Below are positions 8,483-17,091 of a DNA stretch of 64,000 bases, one piece after another (positions within the stretch are counted from its first letter, which is position 1; each line of letters starts with the position of its first letter). The notes beneath the pieces were generated by a model. That model made no database searches. It was not told the DNA's origin and worked only from the letters and a program-made list of their open reading frames with translations. The stretch lies in assembly GCF_002261425.1 (NCBI RefSeq), contig NZ_NEVJ01000002.1:496001-560000 (forward strand). The letters run 5' to 3'. The DNA comes from Bordetella genomosp. 9. Its GTDB lineage: Bacteria > Pseudomonadota > Gammaproteobacteria > Burkholderiales > Burkholderiaceae_B. The translations under genes and the position numbers were made by a program.

Positions 8483-10075
8483 GTGAGCAGCCCTACCACC
8501 GCCATTACCGGCGAGATCCTGATCGGCCAGCGCGCCGTCGACAATGGCCAGCGCACGCTGAATGCGGTGAACCCCGCGACCGGCGAGACCCTGGCGCCCA
8601 GTTTCGCGATGGCGGGAGCTGCCGAGGTCGACGAGGCCTGCGCCCTGGCCTGGGAAGCCTTCGACGCCTATCGCGAAACCTCGCTGGACGACCGTGCCCG
8701 CTTCCTGGAAGCCATCGGCGAGCAGATCATGCAGTTGGGCCAGCCGCTGGTCGATCGCGCGGTCGCTGAAACCGCGCTGCCGGCGGCCCGCATCGAGGGC
8801 GAGCGCGCACGCACGGTGGGGCAGTTGCGCCTGTTCGCGCAGGTCGTCCGGGCGGGCGAATTCCTGGACGTGCGGGTGGATCCCGCCATGCCGGATCGCC
8901 AGCCGCTGCCGCGTCCGGATCTGCGCCTGCGCAATATCGCGCTGGGGCCGGTCGCCGTGTTCGGCGCCAGCAATTTCCCCCTGGCATTTTCCGTGGCGGG
9001 CGGCGATACCGCGGCCGCGCTGGCGGCGGGCTGCCCGGTGGTGGTGAAGGGGCATCCCGCGCATCCCGGCACGGGCGAACTGGTGGGCCGCGCCATCCAG
9101 GCAGCCGCGCGCGAATGCGGCATGCCGGAAGGCGTTTTTTCGCTGCTGCTGGGCGGCATCGAGACGGGCGCGGCGCTGGTGCGCGACGAGCGCATCAAGG
9201 CGGTGGGCTTCACGGGCTCGCGCGCCGGCGGCCTGGCGCTGGTAGACGCGGCGTCCAAGCGCCGCGAGCCGATTCCGGTCTTCGCCGAAATGAGCAGCAT
9301 CAATCCGGTGTTCCTGTTCCCGGCCGCCCTGGCGGCGCGCGCGGAAGAGCTGGGCAAGGCATTTGTCGCCTCGCTGACGATGGGTTCCGGCCAGTTCTGC
9401 ACCAACCCCGGCATCGTCGTCGCGCTGGAAAGCCCGGACCTGGATCGTTTCCTGAAGGCGGCCGACGCCGCCTTGTCCGCGCATGTGCCGTCGGCGATGC
9501 TGACGCCCGGTATCCACGGCGCCTACGAGAAAGGCGTGAAGGCGCTGGAAAGCGCCGAAGGTGTCAAGGTGTGCGGGCGGGGCGGTGCCGGCGAAGGCCC
9601 GAATCGCGGCCGTGCGGCGCTGTTTTCCACCAGCATCAGCAATTTCCTCGAACAGGAATCGTTGCAGCAGGAGGTGTTCGGTTCGTCCAGCATGGTGGTG
9701 CGCTGCAAGTCGGTGGACGACATGCGCGACATCGCCGAACACATCGAAGGCCAGTTGACGGTGACGCTGCATCTGGACGAAGCGGACTACGCGCTGGCGC
9801 GCGGCCTGGTGCCGGTGCTGGAGCGCAAGGCGGGCCGCATACTGGCCAATGGCTGGCCCACGGGTGTGGAAGTGGCGCATGCCATGGTGCACGGCGGGCC
9901 TTTCCCGGCGACGTCGGACAGCCGCTTTACGTCGGTGGGCACGCTGGCGATCCGGCGTTTCCTGCGCCCGGTCAGCTATCAGGCGCTGCCGGCGCAACTG
10001 TTGCCGGAAGCCTTGCGTCCGGAAAACCTGGAACGCCTTCCGCGTCTGGAGGACGGCAAGCGCCTGCTGCCGTAA
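8483..10075 (+). CDS. Aldehyde dehydrogenase, alpha-ketoglutarate semialdehyde (2,5-dioxovalerate) type
   Basis: 530 aa NAD(P)-dependent aldehyde dehydrogenase of the class that oxidises alpha-ketoglutaric semialdehyde to 2-oxoglutarate at the end of oxidative pentose, uronate/aldarate and hydroxyproline pathways. Features: [18 protein letters not shown] (cofactor-binding start, near residue 160), GFTGSRAGG, catalytic Glu in [10 protein letters not shown] and catalytic Cys in [11 protein letters not shown]. The GTG at 8483 follows a strong AGGAGAGAGAT site and gives the usual N-terminus ([14 protein letters not shown]). Divergent from the Bug receptor, with a shared regulatory region. The family assignment is firm; the substrate is inferred. 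Confidence 0.9.
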   Translation: MSSPTTAITGEILIGQRAVDNGQRTLNAVNPATGETLAPSFAMAGAAEVDEACALAWEAFDAYRETSLDDRARFLEAIGEQIMQLGQPLVDRAVAETALPAARIEGERARTVGQLRLFAQVVRAGEFLDVRVDPAMPDRQPLPRPDLRLRNIALGPVAVFGASNFPLAFSVAGGDTAAALAAGCPVVVKGHPAHPGTGELVGRAIQAAARECGMPEGVFSLLLGGIETGAALVRDERIKAVGFTGSRAGGLALVDAASKRREPIPVFAEMSSINPVFLFPAALAARAEELGKAFVASLTMGSGQFCTNPGIVVALESPDLDRFLKAADAALSAHVPSAMLTPGIHGAYEKGVKALESAEGVKVCGRGGAGEGPNRGRAALFSTSISNFLEQESLQQEVFGSSSMVVRCKSVDDMRDIAEHIEGQLTVTLHLDEADYALARGLVPVLERKAGRILANGWPTGVEVAHAMVHGGPFPATSDSRFTSVGTLAIRRFLRPVSYQALPAQLLPEALRPENLERLPRLEDGKRLLP

Positions 10076-10126
10076 TCGCCTCTGGCGTCACGGTCCGTAC
10101 GCCGGGAATGCGCGGCTAATGGCCGG

Positions 10127-11785
10127 TTAATGCGCGGCCTGGCCGCGCGGGTCGACCTGGTCCGGCCAATCTCCCATCAACGGAGCCTGTGTCGTCACAC
10201 CCGGCTGTGCGGCCTTCACCGGGCCGTCCGTGCCGGCATGTCCGGTGGCGGGTTGCGTCACGGCGGCCGCCGGCGGCGCGGTTCCTGGCCGCGCCGCACG
10301 CAGCCGCGAGGTCAGGCCGGTATCGGGTCGCGCGACGGGCCTGCTCGGCGCCGCCGTCGAGCGCGCGCCGTTCTGCCCATCGGGCGCGTTGCCGGGCTGT
10401 GCGGCGGCGCCCGCCGTGGCCGAACTGCCCGGCGCGGCTGAACCCTGCGCGCTTGCCGCATTGCCGGGCCCATCGGCAGGTCCCGGCGCCCGTGCCGTCT
10501 GCGCCCGCAGCCGCCTGATCTGCTCGTCCAGGGGCTGCAGCCGCGCGCCGGTGGCGTAGACGAAGCGATCCATGGTCACGCGCCCGTCGGCGTGTCCGGT
10601 ATAGCCCAGATAGATGCCCAGCGTGGACTGATGGTCCAGGTTGCGGTATTCGATGGCGCCGAAAGGCGTCGGCACTTGCAGCCGCGGAAAGGCCGCCGCC
10701 ACGGCTTCGCGATCGGCCAATCCCGCGCGCTTCAGTGCTTCGCTGATGGAGCGCAGGGCGGTGTAGCCCAGCACGGCCGCCATGCCGGGCGCTTCGCCGA
10801 AACGATCGCGATAGGCTTGCACGAAGGCCTGGTTTTCCGGTGTATCGATCGCGTCGCGCGGATAGCCCGTGGTGATCCAGCCATCGGGGATGGCAGCGCC
10901 CAGCGTCTCGTCCAGCAGGCCCAGGTTTTCGGGATCGCCCATGAACGGCGCGACCACCCCCACGCCGTCGAATAGATGCGCCGCCGTGCCCGCGCGCAGC
11001 AGCGCGGCGAGTTGCTCGCCCGTCAGCAGGTTGAAGATCGCCTCCGGCCTGGCCGCGCTCAATGCCGCGGCGGCGGCCACCGCGTCGAATTTCCCCGCCG
11101 GCACCGCGATCTCGTCGACGAACTCGGTCCTGGACTGGAAGGTCTTGATCAGGCCCTTGAAGGCGTCCGCCGTGGCCCGGTCGGATTCGGTGTCCTGATA
11201 GACCAGGGCCCAGCGCAGCTTGCGCAGGCCCAATGCTTTCGGTGCGACGGCGGCGGCCTGCATCCATGCGCCCGGCCGCAGGCGGAAGGTATAGCGGTTG
11301 CCGTCCTGCCAGGTCAGGCGCTGGCTCAAGGGGGCGACGGCCAGGTAGGGCACCTTCGCCGTATCGGCATAACGGGAAAGCGCCAGGCCGACTTCCGACG
11401 AATAGCCGCCGAACAGCGCCACGACGCCATCCTTGTCGACCAGCGCCTGGGCCGCCTGCACGGCTTCATCGGGATTGCCGCGGTCATCGCGCGAGCGGAC
11501 CTCCAGCTTGCGTCCCAGCACGCCGCCATCGGCATTGGCCTGTTCCAGCGCGAGCGTCCAGCCGCGGCGGTAGTCTTCCGAAAATCCGGGCAGGGCCTTG
11601 TACGTGTTGATTTCCCCGATGCGCAGGGCCGGCGGCGGCGGGGTGGGGCGCGCCGGCTTGGCGGAAGGGGCGGCAGCGGCGGGCTGTGCCGCGATCGCCA
11701 TCGCCACCGCGACCGCTACCGCGTATTCCAGCCACAGCCGGCACAGGATCGCCCACACGTCGGACCAACGAAAAAAAGCCGACAT
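10127..11785 (-). CDS. Branched-chain-amino-acid-type periplasmic binding protein with low-complexity tail
   Basis: About 552 aa. Residues ~40-430 form a Peripla_BP_6 (LivJ-like) fold: LRIGEINTYKALPGF, an ALEQANADGGVLGR segment, ALFGGYSSEVG and a DAIDTPENQAFVQAYRDRFG segment. The N-terminus has a hydrophobic AVAVAVAMAIAAQPAAAA signal, so export is expected. The last ~110 residues are an Ala/Pro/Gly/Gln-rich disordered tail, unusual for this family. No permease or ATPase is nearby, so it may sense rather than transport. The chosen ATG at 11785 lies in the loop of the rpmG terminator; a GTG nine codons later or an ATG at 11827 are alternatives. Confidence 0.75.
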   Translation of the reverse strand: MSAFFRWSDVWAILCRLWLEYAVAVAVAMAIAAQPAAAAPSAKPARPTPPPPALRIGEINTYKALPGFSEDYRRGWTLALEQANADGGVLGRKLEVRSRDDRGNPDEAVQAAQALVDKDGVVALFGGYSSEVGLALSRYADTAKVPYLAVAPLSQRLTWQDGNRYTFRLRPGAWMQAAAVAPKALGLRKLRWALVYQDTESDRATADAFKGLIKTFQSRTEFVDEIAVPAGKFDAVAAAAALSAARPEAIFNLLTGEQLAALLRAGTAAHLFDGVGVVAPFMGDPENLGLLDETLGAAIPDGWITTGYPRDAIDTPENQAFVQAYRDRFGEAPGMAAVLGYTALRSISEALKRAGLADREAVAAAFPRLQVPTPFGAIEYRNLDHQSTLGIYLGYTGHADGRVTMDRFVYATGARLQPLDEQIRRLRAQTARAPGPADGPGNAASAQGSAAPGSSATAGAAAQPGNAPDGQNGARSTAAPSRPVARPDTGLTSRLRAARPGTAPPAAAVTQPATGHAGTDGPVKAAQPGVTTQAPLMGDWPDQVDPRGQAAH

Positions 11786-11797
11786 CGCTGTCGGCTT
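11771..11797 (-). terminator. Rho-independent terminator after rpmB-rpmG
   Basis: Nine-bp arms AAGCCGACA / TGTCGGCTT with loop GCGA (minus-strand reading), followed on that strand by a run of seven T. It lies about 90 nt after the rpmG stop. The start codon chosen for the next gene (11785) is at the loop edge, and the T-run becomes part of its coding sequence. Confidence 0.85.
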
Positions 11798-11884
11798 CTT
11801 TGCGTGGAAACCCGGTGTCGCTCGCATGTGCGCTGATCGTCGCGAGAGCGGCGGGGCGGTGGGCGCGAGCGTCCGGCGGCTCGA

Positions 11885-12055
11885 TTACTTGAGCTTGGTT
11901 TCCTTGTAGTCCACGTGCTTGCGCGCGACCGGATCAAATTTCTTGATCAGCATCTTTTCCGGCGTCGTGCGCTTGTTCTTGGTGGTGGTGTAGAAATGTC
12001 CCGTGCCGGCGGTCGACTCGAGCTTGATCTTTTCGCGGGTGCCTTTGGCTGCCAT
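11885..12055 (-). CDS. rpmG: 50S ribosomal protein L33
   Basis: 56 aa: starts [19 protein letters not shown] and ends [11 protein letters not shown], the typical L33 sequence of betaproteobacteria without the zinc cysteines (C-minus form), so it does not need zinc. Follows rpmB by 35 nt, the usual rpmB-rpmG pair, and is followed by a strong terminator. Part of the large ribosomal subunit near the E site. Confidence 0.97.
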   Translation of the reverse strand: MAAKGTREKIKLESTAGTGHFYTTTKNKRTTPEKMLIKKFDPVARKHVDYKETKLK

Positions 12056-12090
12056 GTCGTACTCCTGGGTAGTCTGGGGGCGGGGATGGC

Positions 12091-12327
12091 TTAGATCGAT
12101 TCGCCGCGGGCGCGCAGTTCGGCCAGAACGGCGTCGATGCCCTTCTTATCGATCGTGCGCAGCGCCTTGGTGCTGACGCGCAGCGTGATCCAGCGGTTTT
12201 CGCTTTCGACGAAGAAACGGCGCGACTGCAGATTGGGCAGGAAGCGGCGCTTGGTCTTGTTGTTGGCGTGGGAAACGTTGTTGCCCACCATCGGGCGCTT
12301 GCCCGTCACTTGGCATACGCGTGCCAT
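12091..12327 (-). CDS. rpmB: 50S ribosomal protein L28
   Basis: 78 aa with the L28 signature [20 protein letters not shown] at the N-terminus and [17 protein letters not shown] in the middle. Full length for the family. First gene of the rpmB-rpmG unit; the only strong promoter I see is about 330 nt upstream at 12668-12697, which implies a long leader. Confidence 0.97.
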   Translation of the reverse strand: MARVCQVTGKRPMVGNNVSHANNKTKRRFLPNLQSRRFFVESENRWITLRVSTKALRTIDKKGIDAVLAELRARGESI

Positions 12328-12667
12328 AAATGCACCTCAATAAATTCAATGCTTGCCGCGTATGGCTGGAGACGGGAGCTTAGCCGCCGGACCCCTTTGT
12401 GTTGCCTGTGCAGGGTTGCCGGCCATCCCGTATTTCAAGGATGTCGGGCCTTTGGAAACAGCAGAAACCGCAGCTGCTGCGAGACCGGCCCGAGTGCTTG
12501 TGCCCGCCGCCCCTTTCCGTCGCGGTATCGGCATCATCGCCAGGCAGTCTGCCCGGTGTTTGCCGGGTGTTTGCATGATGTTGCCGGATACCGCTGCTAC
12601 GCGTCCGCGGGGTGGAAGTGCCGGCTACAAAGCATAGTAGCGGCACGGGTAAATTCGTAAGCCAGCG
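12328..12667 (-). other. Long non-coding leader upstream of rpmB
   Basis: A gene-free stretch of 366 nt between rpmB and the bcr stop. Open frames in it have poor composition and I do not call any. If transcription starts at the promoter at 12668-12697, this would be an approximately 330-nt 5' untranslated leader. No known riboswitch or r-protein leader fold is recognisable by eye. Confidence 0.4.
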
Positions 12668-12697
12668 ATTATACTACGAAAAAGTGTTGAGCATCAA
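12668..12697 (-). promoter_or_regulatory. Sigma70 promoter for rpmB-rpmG
   Basis: On the minus strand TTGATG (12697-12692), an 18-nt spacer and a consensus TATAAT (12673-12668). The -35 overlaps the stop codon of the upstream Bcr-type gene. The perfect -10 in very GC-rich DNA makes this the strongest promoter match in the area. Confidence 0.7.
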
Positions 12698-13917
12698 GCC
12701 CCCTTGTCGGACGGCGTGGCGAGCGCCGGCCCCGTGCGGGCGACACGTCCGGCCAGCCAGGACAGGCAGGCGCATGCGGCCAGGACGCCGGTCAGCGGCA
12801 GGGGCGTGTCGTCCTGCCACAGGCTCACGCACAGGCCGGCCAGGGCGCCGCAGGAAAGCTGCAGGGTACCCAGCAGCGCCGATGCCGCGCCCAGCCGCTT
12901 GCCCTGCTCGGCCAGCGCCAGCGCCGCGGAATTCGGATTCACGAAGCCCTGGCTGGTCATGTAGCCGATCAGGCAGACCATCAGCAGCGGCAGCGTCATC
13001 CAGCCGGCCAGCGTCAGCCCCGCGCCGGCCAGGCTGGCCACGGCCAGCGTCACCAGGGCACGGCGCTGCAGGGTCTGGGGCGTCAGCCGCCGCAGCAGGC
13101 GCGCGCTGATTTGCGATCCGCCGATCAGGCCGATGGCGTTCAAGCCGAACAGCAGGCCGTAGTGCTGCGGATCGACACCGTACAGTTCGATGAAGACGCG
13201 CGGCGAGCCGATGATGTACGCGAACATGCCGGCCTGTCCCAACCCACCCGCCAGGCTGTGCGCCATGAACTTGCGATGTCGCAGCAGTTCGCCGTAGTTG
13301 CGCGCGATGGTGCGCCAGTGCAGCGGCACCACGCGTTCGGGCGGCAGCGACTCCTTCATCTTGAACAGCATGGCGGCCATCAGCGCGACGCCCGCGGCCA
13401 GCATCAGGCCGAAGATGCCGCGCCAGCCTGTCAGCAGCAGCAACTGCCCGCCCACCAGCGGCGCGAGGATCGGCGCCAGGCCCATGATCAGCATCAGCAG
13501 CGACAGCGCGCGCGCCGCCTCCTGGGTGTCGTAATGGTCGCGGATCACCGCGCGTGGGATCACGACGCCGGCCGCGCCGCCCAGCGCCTGCACCGCGCGC
13601 CACGCCGTCAGGCTTTCGATGTCGACGGCCAGCGCGCACCCCAACGAGCCGATGATGTACAGCGAAAGGCCCACGAGCAGCGGCGGCTTTCTTCCATACC
13701 GGTCCGCCAGCGGCCCATAGAAAATCTGCGCCGCCGACAGGCCGACCAGGTAGGCCGCCATGGTGCGTTCCACGTCGCCCTGGCCGACATTCAGTCCCTG
13801 CGCGATGGCGGGAAAAGCGGGCAGGTAGAGATCGATGGAGAACGGTCCGATGGCGGTCAGCGCGCCCATCAGGAGCAACCATCCGGGCAAGCCGCGCGTG
13901 GGCAGTGAAGGGGACAT
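12694..13917 (-). CDS. Bcr/CflA-family drug efflux MFS transporter
   Basis: 407-aa inner-membrane protein with about 12 hydrophobic helices. The N-terminal helix contains GPFSIDLYLPAFP, the motif that separates Bcr/CflA (DHA1) exporters from other MFS proteins, followed by the loop 2-3 motif GPLADRYGRKPPLL. Family members export bicyclomycin, chloramphenicol, sulphonamides or cysteine-related metabolites by proton antiport. Divergent from the cyclopropane synthase gene, with 134 nt between the two starts. Confidence 0.9.
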   Translation of the reverse strand: MSPSLPTRGLPGWLLLMGALTAIGPFSIDLYLPAFPAIAQGLNVGQGDVERTMAAYLVGLSAAQIFYGPLADRYGRKPPLLVGLSLYIIGSLGCALAVDIESLTAWRAVQALGGAAGVVIPRAVIRDHYDTQEAARALSLLMLIMGLAPILAPLVGGQLLLLTGWRGIFGLMLAAGVALMAAMLFKMKESLPPERVVPLHWRTIARNYGELLRHRKFMAHSLAGGLGQAGMFAYIIGSPRVFIELYGVDPQHYGLLFGLNAIGLIGGSQISARLLRRLTPQTLQRRALVTLAVASLAGAGLTLAGWMTLPLLMVCLIGYMTSQGFVNPNSAALALAEQGKRLGAASALLGTLQLSCGALAGLCVSLWQDDTPLPLTGVLAACACLSWLAGRVARTGPALATPSDKGA

Positions 13918-13996
13918 CGATTGACGTTTGCCTGAATGGCGGAGGCGTGGAAGGGCTATTCGTCCCGAAAATGTAACATGTGGGGTTGCGGTTCAA

Positions 13997-14015
13997 ATCG
14001 GAAACAAATTCCGAT
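13997..14015. promoter_or_regulatory. 19-bp perfect dyad upstream of cfa
   Basis: ATCGGAA-ACAAA-TTCCGAT, 7-bp perfect arms with a 5-nt spacer, 37 nt before the chosen cfa start. GATAAA at 14013-14018 just after it could be a -10, so a protein bound here would cover the core promoter. The regulator is unknown. Confidence 0.45.
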
Positions 14016-14051
14016 AAAGTCCGCAGGTTATTTCTTGCGAGGTTGACTGTC

Positions 14052-15317
14052 GTGAATCCTGTGTTGTCTGCGGTGGGTCGCAAACTGGAATCCGTTTCGA
14101 TCCCGGTTCAACTGGAAATGCCGGACGGCACCAAAGTCGGTGCGTCGAACCCCAAGGTCAAGTTCGTCGCGCGCAGCAAGGTCGCGCTGGCGCACCTGGC
14201 GGCGGGCGAAGTCGGCGTCCTGGCCCAGGACTACGTGGAAGGCCTGGTGGACATACAGGGCAATATGCATGACGTGATGCGTGCGGCCGCCGAACTGCTG
14301 CCGAATTCGCCGGTGCAGGCCGAACGCACGACCTGGCTGCAGGGCCTGATGCGCCGCATGGTGTCGGTGCAGCGCCATTCCATCGAGCGCGACGCCAAGC
14401 AGATCGAATTCCATTACGACCTTTCCGACGACTTCTATGCGCTGTGGCAGGACCCGCGCCGCGTCTACTCCTGCGCCTACTACCGCACGCCCGACATGAC
14501 GCTGGCGCAGGCGCAGGAAGCCAAGCTGGACCATATCTGCCGCAAGCTGCGATTGGCCCCGGGCGAGCGTTACCTGGACGTGGGCGCCGGTTGGGGCGGC
14601 CTGCTGCTGTGGGCGGCGGAAAACTACGGTGTCGACGCCACCGGCATTACCCTGTCGCGCAACCAGCATGCGCATGTGAACCGGTTGATCCAGGAAAAAG
14701 GCCTGCAGGGCCGCGTCCGCATGGAGCTGCTGGATTACCGCAAGCTCGACGAGAGCAAGCCTTACGACAAGGTCTCGTCGGTGGGCATGTTCGAGCACGT
14801 CGGCCGCGCCCAGCTGCCCGATTACTTCGCCAAGCTGCGCCGCCTGGTGCGGCCCGGCGGCCTGATCATGAATCACGGCATCACGGCCGGCGGCGTCCAT
14901 AACGCCCAGTTGGGCAGCGGCATGGGCGACTTCATCGAAAAATACATTTTCCCCGGCGGCGAGCTGACCCACATCAGCAATGTGCTGGCGGCGATGGCCG
15001 AAGGCGGGCTGGAAGCGACGGACGTCGAGAACCTGCGTCCGCATTATGCGCGCACGCTGTGGGCGTGGAGCGACAGCCTGGAAGCGCAACTGGACGCCGC
15101 CAGCCGTATCCTGTCCGGCGAACAGGGCGCGAAGTCGCTGCGCGCCTATCGCCTGTACCTGGCGGGCTGCGCCATGGCGTTCGAACATGGCTGGATCGCC
15201 CTGCACCAGGTATTGGGACAAAGGCTGGCTACAGGTCGTGCCGATGAGCTCGATCATCCGGCCGATCTGGCCTATCCCTGGCGCCGCGATTATATGTACG
15301 CGGGTACGCCGGCCTGA
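14052..15317 (+). CDS. cfa: Cyclopropane-fatty-acyl-phospholipid synthase
   Basis: Transfers the methylene of S-adenosylmethionine to cis double bonds in membrane phospholipids. 421 aa from a GTG at 14052 (MNPVLSAVGRKLESVS). An N-terminal lipid-binding region precedes the methyltransferase core: HYDLSDDFYALWQDP and YSCAYY (near 140-155), SAM motif YLDVGAGWGGLL, TGITLSRNQ, and SSVGMFEHVG. The SKPYDKVSSVGMFEH and GGELTHIS segments are characteristic. An upstream in-frame ATG (13980) would run through the dyad and promoter-like sequence, so it is not chosen. Followed by a strong terminator, so monocistronic. Confidence 0.95.
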   Translation: MNPVLSAVGRKLESVSIPVQLEMPDGTKVGASNPKVKFVARSKVALAHLAAGEVGVLAQDYVEGLVDIQGNMHDVMRAAAELLPNSPVQAERTTWLQGLMRRMVSVQRHSIERDAKQIEFHYDLSDDFYALWQDPRRVYSCAYYRTPDMTLAQAQEAKLDHICRKLRLAPGERYLDVGAGWGGLLLWAAENYGVDATGITLSRNQHAHVNRLIQEKGLQGRVRMELLDYRKLDESKPYDKVSSVGMFEHVGRAQLPDYFAKLRRLVRPGGLIMNHGITAGGVHNAQLGSGMGDFIEKYIFPGGELTHISNVLAAMAEGGLEATDVENLRPHYARTLWAWSDSLEAQLDAASRILSGEQGAKSLRAYRLYLAGCAMAFEHGWIALHQVLGQRLATGRADELDHPADLAYPWRRDYMYAGTPA

Positions 15318-15404
15318 AGGCGTCGCGCTAGCCGCCGCGCGCAACCGTATTACCATAGCGAGGTGCGTCCGTCGCGACGCCCCTCGCGGCTCGCGCCATC
15401 GCGG

Positions 15405-15430
15405 AACGCCGCCCACGGGCGGCGTTTTAC
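15405..15430 (+). terminator. Rho-independent terminator after cfa
   Basis: Ten-bp perfect arms AACGCCGCCC / GGGCGGCGTT with a 2-nt centre (the top pairs must open to form a loop), ending in TTTT. Located about 90 nt after the cfa stop and about 26 nt before the tautomerase start. Confidence 0.8.
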
Positions 15431-15455
15431 TTCCACATCGACATCGCGGAATCCC

Positions 15456-15830
15456 ATGCCCGTACTCCATGTCCATATCCTGTCCGGCTGGTCGGCCGAC
15501 CGGAAATCAGCGCTGCTGGAATCGGCCACGCAGGCGGTCGTCGACAGCCTGGGCGCGCCGCTGCGCAGCGTGCGTATCATGCTGCATGAGATCGCGCCGG
15601 AGCACATCATCGTCGGCGGCCAGGTCGGCAAACAGTCGGTGGTGTATCACGTGCACCTGATCAACGGCCGCACCGAAGACCAGAAGAGCGCGCTGTACCA
15701 GGCCTTGAACCGCGCCGCGTGCGAATCGCTGGGCGTGTCGGGCGACGACGTGCGCGTGCTGATGGACGATATACCGAATACCGATATGGGCATGGCCAAC
15801 GGCGTCAGCGCCAAGGCGGCGGGACGTTAG
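15456..15830 (+). CDS. Fused 4-oxalocrotonate-tautomerase family protein
   Basis: 124 aa made of two ~60-residue beta-alpha-beta units in tandem: PVLHVHILSGWSADRKSALL (1-20) and SVVYHVHLINGRTEDQKSAL (~68 onward). The first unit keeps the N-terminal catalytic Pro after Met removal; the second has no initiating proline. Fused tautomerases of this size include trans-3-chloroacrylic acid dehalogenase-like, cis-CaaD-like and uncharacterised keto-enol tautomerases; the sequence does not decide between them. It sits directly before the thiolase gene, with about 70 nt between. Confidence 0.8.
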   Translation: MPVLHVHILSGWSADRKSALLESATQAVVDSLGAPLRSVRIMLHEIAPEHIIVGGQVGKQSVVYHVHLINGRTEDQKSALYQALNRAACESLGVSGDDVRVLMDDIPNTDMGMANGVSAKAAGR

Positions 15831-15901
15831 AGCCTCGAAGTCCGGGCACCATGGCTGCGCATGCGGCCTTGCCGGAGACCAGCGTTTACAGGAGAGCCAT
15901 C

Positions 15902-17083
15902 ATGAAAGAAGTCATCATTGCCGCCGGCGCGCGTACCGCGGTGGGCACCTTCGGCGGCGCGCTCAAGGATGTGCCGCCCATCGACCTGGCCAGCACGGCG
16001 ATCCGCGAGGCGCTGGCGCGAGCGGGTGTCGATGGCGCGGAAGTCGGCCACGTCGCCGTGGGTCACGTCATCAATACCGAACCGCGCGATATGTACCTGT
16101 CGCGCGTGGCCGCGCTGAATGCGGGCATCGGCAAGGAAACGCCTGCCTTCAACGTCAACCGCCTGTGCGGTTCCGGCCTGCAGGCCATTGTGTCCGCCGC
16201 GCAGTCGGTGATGCTGGGCGATACCGAGATCGCCGTCGGCGGGGGCGCGGAGAACATGAGCCGAGGTCCGTATATTTCGCCTGCGCAGCGCTGGGGCTCG
16301 CGCATGGGCGACGCCACGATGCTCGACATGATGGTGGGCGCGCTGACGGATCCCTTCCAGCGCATCCACATGGGCGTCACGGCCGAAAACGTCGCCGCCA
16401 GATACGAGATCAGCCGCGCCGACCAGGATGCCCTGGCGGTCGAGTCGCACCGCCGCGCCGCCGCCGCCATCGACGCCGGCTACTTCAAGGAACAGATCGT
16501 TCCGGTAGTCATCAAGACCCGCAAGGGCGATGTGACCTTCGAGGTCGACGAACACGTGCGGCGCGACGTCGCCGTCGATACCATGGGCAAGCTCAAGCCG
16601 GTGTTCCAGAAGGAAAACGGCACCGTCACCGCCGGCAATGCCAGCGGCATCAACGATGGCGCCGCGGCCGTGGTCCTGATGAGCGCGGACGTCGCCGACA
16701 AGCGTGGCGTGCAGCCGCTGGCCCGGCTGGTGGCGTACGGCCATGCGGGCGTGGACCCCGCCTACATGGGCATCGGGCCCGTGCCGGCGTCGCAGGCCGC
16801 GCTGAAGCGCGCCGGCCTGACGGTCGACCAACTGGACGTCATCGAATCGAACGAAGCCTTCGCCGCGCAGGCCTGCGCGGTGACGCGCCAACTGGGCCTG
16901 GATCCCGCCAAGGTGAACCCCAACGGCAGCGGTATCGCGCTGGGGCATCCCATCGGCGCGACCGGGGCCATCATCACCGTCAAGGCCCTGTACGAACTGC
17001 AGCGCGTGCGGGGCCGCTATGCGCTGGTCACCATGTGCATCGGCGGCGGGCAGGGCATCGCCGCGATTTTCGAGCGTATCTGA
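15902..17083 (+). CDS. Acetyl-CoA acetyltransferase (thiolase)
   Basis: 393 aa, typical of biosynthetic and degradative thiolases that interconvert two acetyl-CoA with acetoacetyl-CoA or cleave 3-ketoacyl-CoA. Catalytic Cys89 is in NVNRLCGSGLQAI; the His is in NGSGIALGHPIGATG and the second Cys in TMCIGGGQG near the C-terminus. Start ATG 15902 follows ACAGGAGAGC. Sequence style resembles PhaA/BktB enzymes; no phaB or phaC is adjacent, so the pathway is open. The spermidine-synthase-like gene starts 8 nt downstream. Confidence 0.95.
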   Translation: MKEVIIAAGARTAVGTFGGALKDVPPIDLASTAIREALARAGVDGAEVGHVAVGHVINTEPRDMYLSRVAALNAGIGKETPAFNVNRLCGSGLQAIVSAAQSVMLGDTEIAVGGGAENMSRGPYISPAQRWGSRMGDATMLDMMVGALTDPFQRIHMGVTAENVAARYEISRADQDALAVESHRRAAAAIDAGYFKEQIVPVVIKTRKGDVTFEVDEHVRRDVAVDTMGKLKPVFQKENGTVTAGNASGINDGAAAVVLMSADVADKRGVQPLARLVAYGHAGVDPAYMGIGPVPASQAALKRAGLTVDQLDVIESNEAFAAQACAVTRQLGLDPAKVNPNGSGIALGHPIGATGAIITVKALYELQRVRGRYALVTMCIGGGQGIAAIFERI

Positions 17084-17091
17084 AGGAACCC

